Assembly: GCA_021793745.1 (NCBI GenBank)
Contig: JAJYSD010000081.1
Span: forward strand, 1-6,444
Length of the DNA stretch: 6,444 nucleotides
Direction of reading: 5' to 3'
From: Bacillota bacterium
GTDB lineage: Bacteria; Bacillota; Bacilli; Thermoactinomycetales; DSM-44946
A program made the position numbers and the translations under genes. Each line of letters begins with the position of its first letter. The first letter of the stretch is position 1. Below, one piece after another: positions 6,302 to 6,444 of the stretch. The notes beneath the pieces were generated by a model. The model was not told the DNA's origin, did not search any database, and saw only the letters and a list, made by a program, of their open reading frames with translations.

Positions 6302-6444
6302 TTATGGCCTGCGGGTTGAAGATTCTCTCCGCTGGCGGATGTATTCGATGATCACCAGATCCAACAGGAGGCTGAAGGGAAAGCGCGAACAGAGATCCAA
6401 CTGGCCATCGTAACAATCGGTGATATGCCCCTTCAGCAGATCGG
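6302..6444 (-). CDS. C-terminal fragment of an unrecognised protein, start beyond the right edge
   Basis: On the minus strand an open frame enters from the right edge and ends at TAA 6302-6304, giving 46 residues. The fragment reads as a natural protein end: DLLKGHITDCYDGQLDLCSR, then FPFSLLLDLVIIEYIRQRRE and a basic tail. A hydrophobic helix-like stretch (SLLLDLVIIEYI) is followed by charged residues. I do not recognise the family. Support comes from amino-acid composition and from agreement with the strand of all neighbours; the two other minus-strand frames look less protein-like. Confidence 0.5.
   Translation of the reverse strand, partial: DLLKGHITDCYDGQLDLCSRFPFSLLLDLVIIEYIRQRRESSTRRP

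Noticed and set aside
6168..6413. Plus-strand 81-codon frame beginning MKKLLHIF
   Set aside because: The start resembles a signal peptide, but Arg residues follow at once, the rest is Arg/Gly-rich without domain features, and it overlaps the better-supported minus-strand gene end at 6302-6444.
6180..6416. Minus-strand 78-codon frame near the right edge
   Set aside because: Pro/Arg-rich composition and a different frame from the more protein-like minus-strand C-terminus that ends at 6302.

Overview
The window looks like a chromosomal segment of a moderately GC-rich Bacillota (Firmicutes) bacterium, probably a thermophilic Bacilli/Thermoactinomycetaceae-type organism. The clues are purine-rich GGAGG-type ribosome binding sites, frequent GTG/TTG starts, A+T-rich intergenic promoter regions between GC-rich genes, a quinol-type nitric oxide reductase like those of thermophilic bacilli, and a large HTH+TPR regulator of the kind abundant in that group. 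This lineage assignment is inference from style and protein families, not from a marker gene.

All supported genes lie on the minus strand, so they read from right to left. (1) At the right edge is the C-terminal 46 codons of an unrecognised gene (6302-6444). (2) After an A+T-rich gap comes an XRE-type HTH regulator with TPR repeats (4678-6087, TTG start), closed by a rho-independent terminator (4575-4607). (3) Next is a quinol-dependent nitric oxide reductase (norB/qNor, 2189-4486). Its reading frame is interrupted by one in-frame TAG at 3794-3796, so it appears as two abutting ORFs: an N-terminal NorC-like part (3794-4486) and a C-terminal catalytic NorB-like part (2189-3790). (4) A 281-bp intergenic region holds a very strong hairpin (2097-2132) and tandem promoters. 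(5) A CodB-like cytosine/NCS1 permease follows (549-1907). (6) Thirteen bases downstream is a GNAT-type acetyltransferase that runs off the left edge (1-535).

The permease and acetyltransferase probably form a short operon driven from the A+T-rich region around 1945-2009. The nitric oxide reductase is probably its own transcription unit. It would reduce NO to N2O at the membrane with electrons from quinol, mainly as NO detoxification or denitrification. The HTH-TPR protein sits directly upstream of it, but nothing in the sequence proves that it controls norB.

The most interesting point is the amber codon in the nitric oxide reductase. It falls almost exactly at the junction between the NorC-like and NorB-like domains, at a position where a Trp codon (TGG) would be expected, while every recognisable metal-ligand residue downstream is intact. 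It may be a recent nonsense mutation, a sequencing error, stop readthrough, or a functional split that mimics two-subunit cNOR. A second point is a strong plus-strand terminator with no plus-strand gene in front of it. I found no CRISPR array, insertion sequence, tRNA or rRNA.
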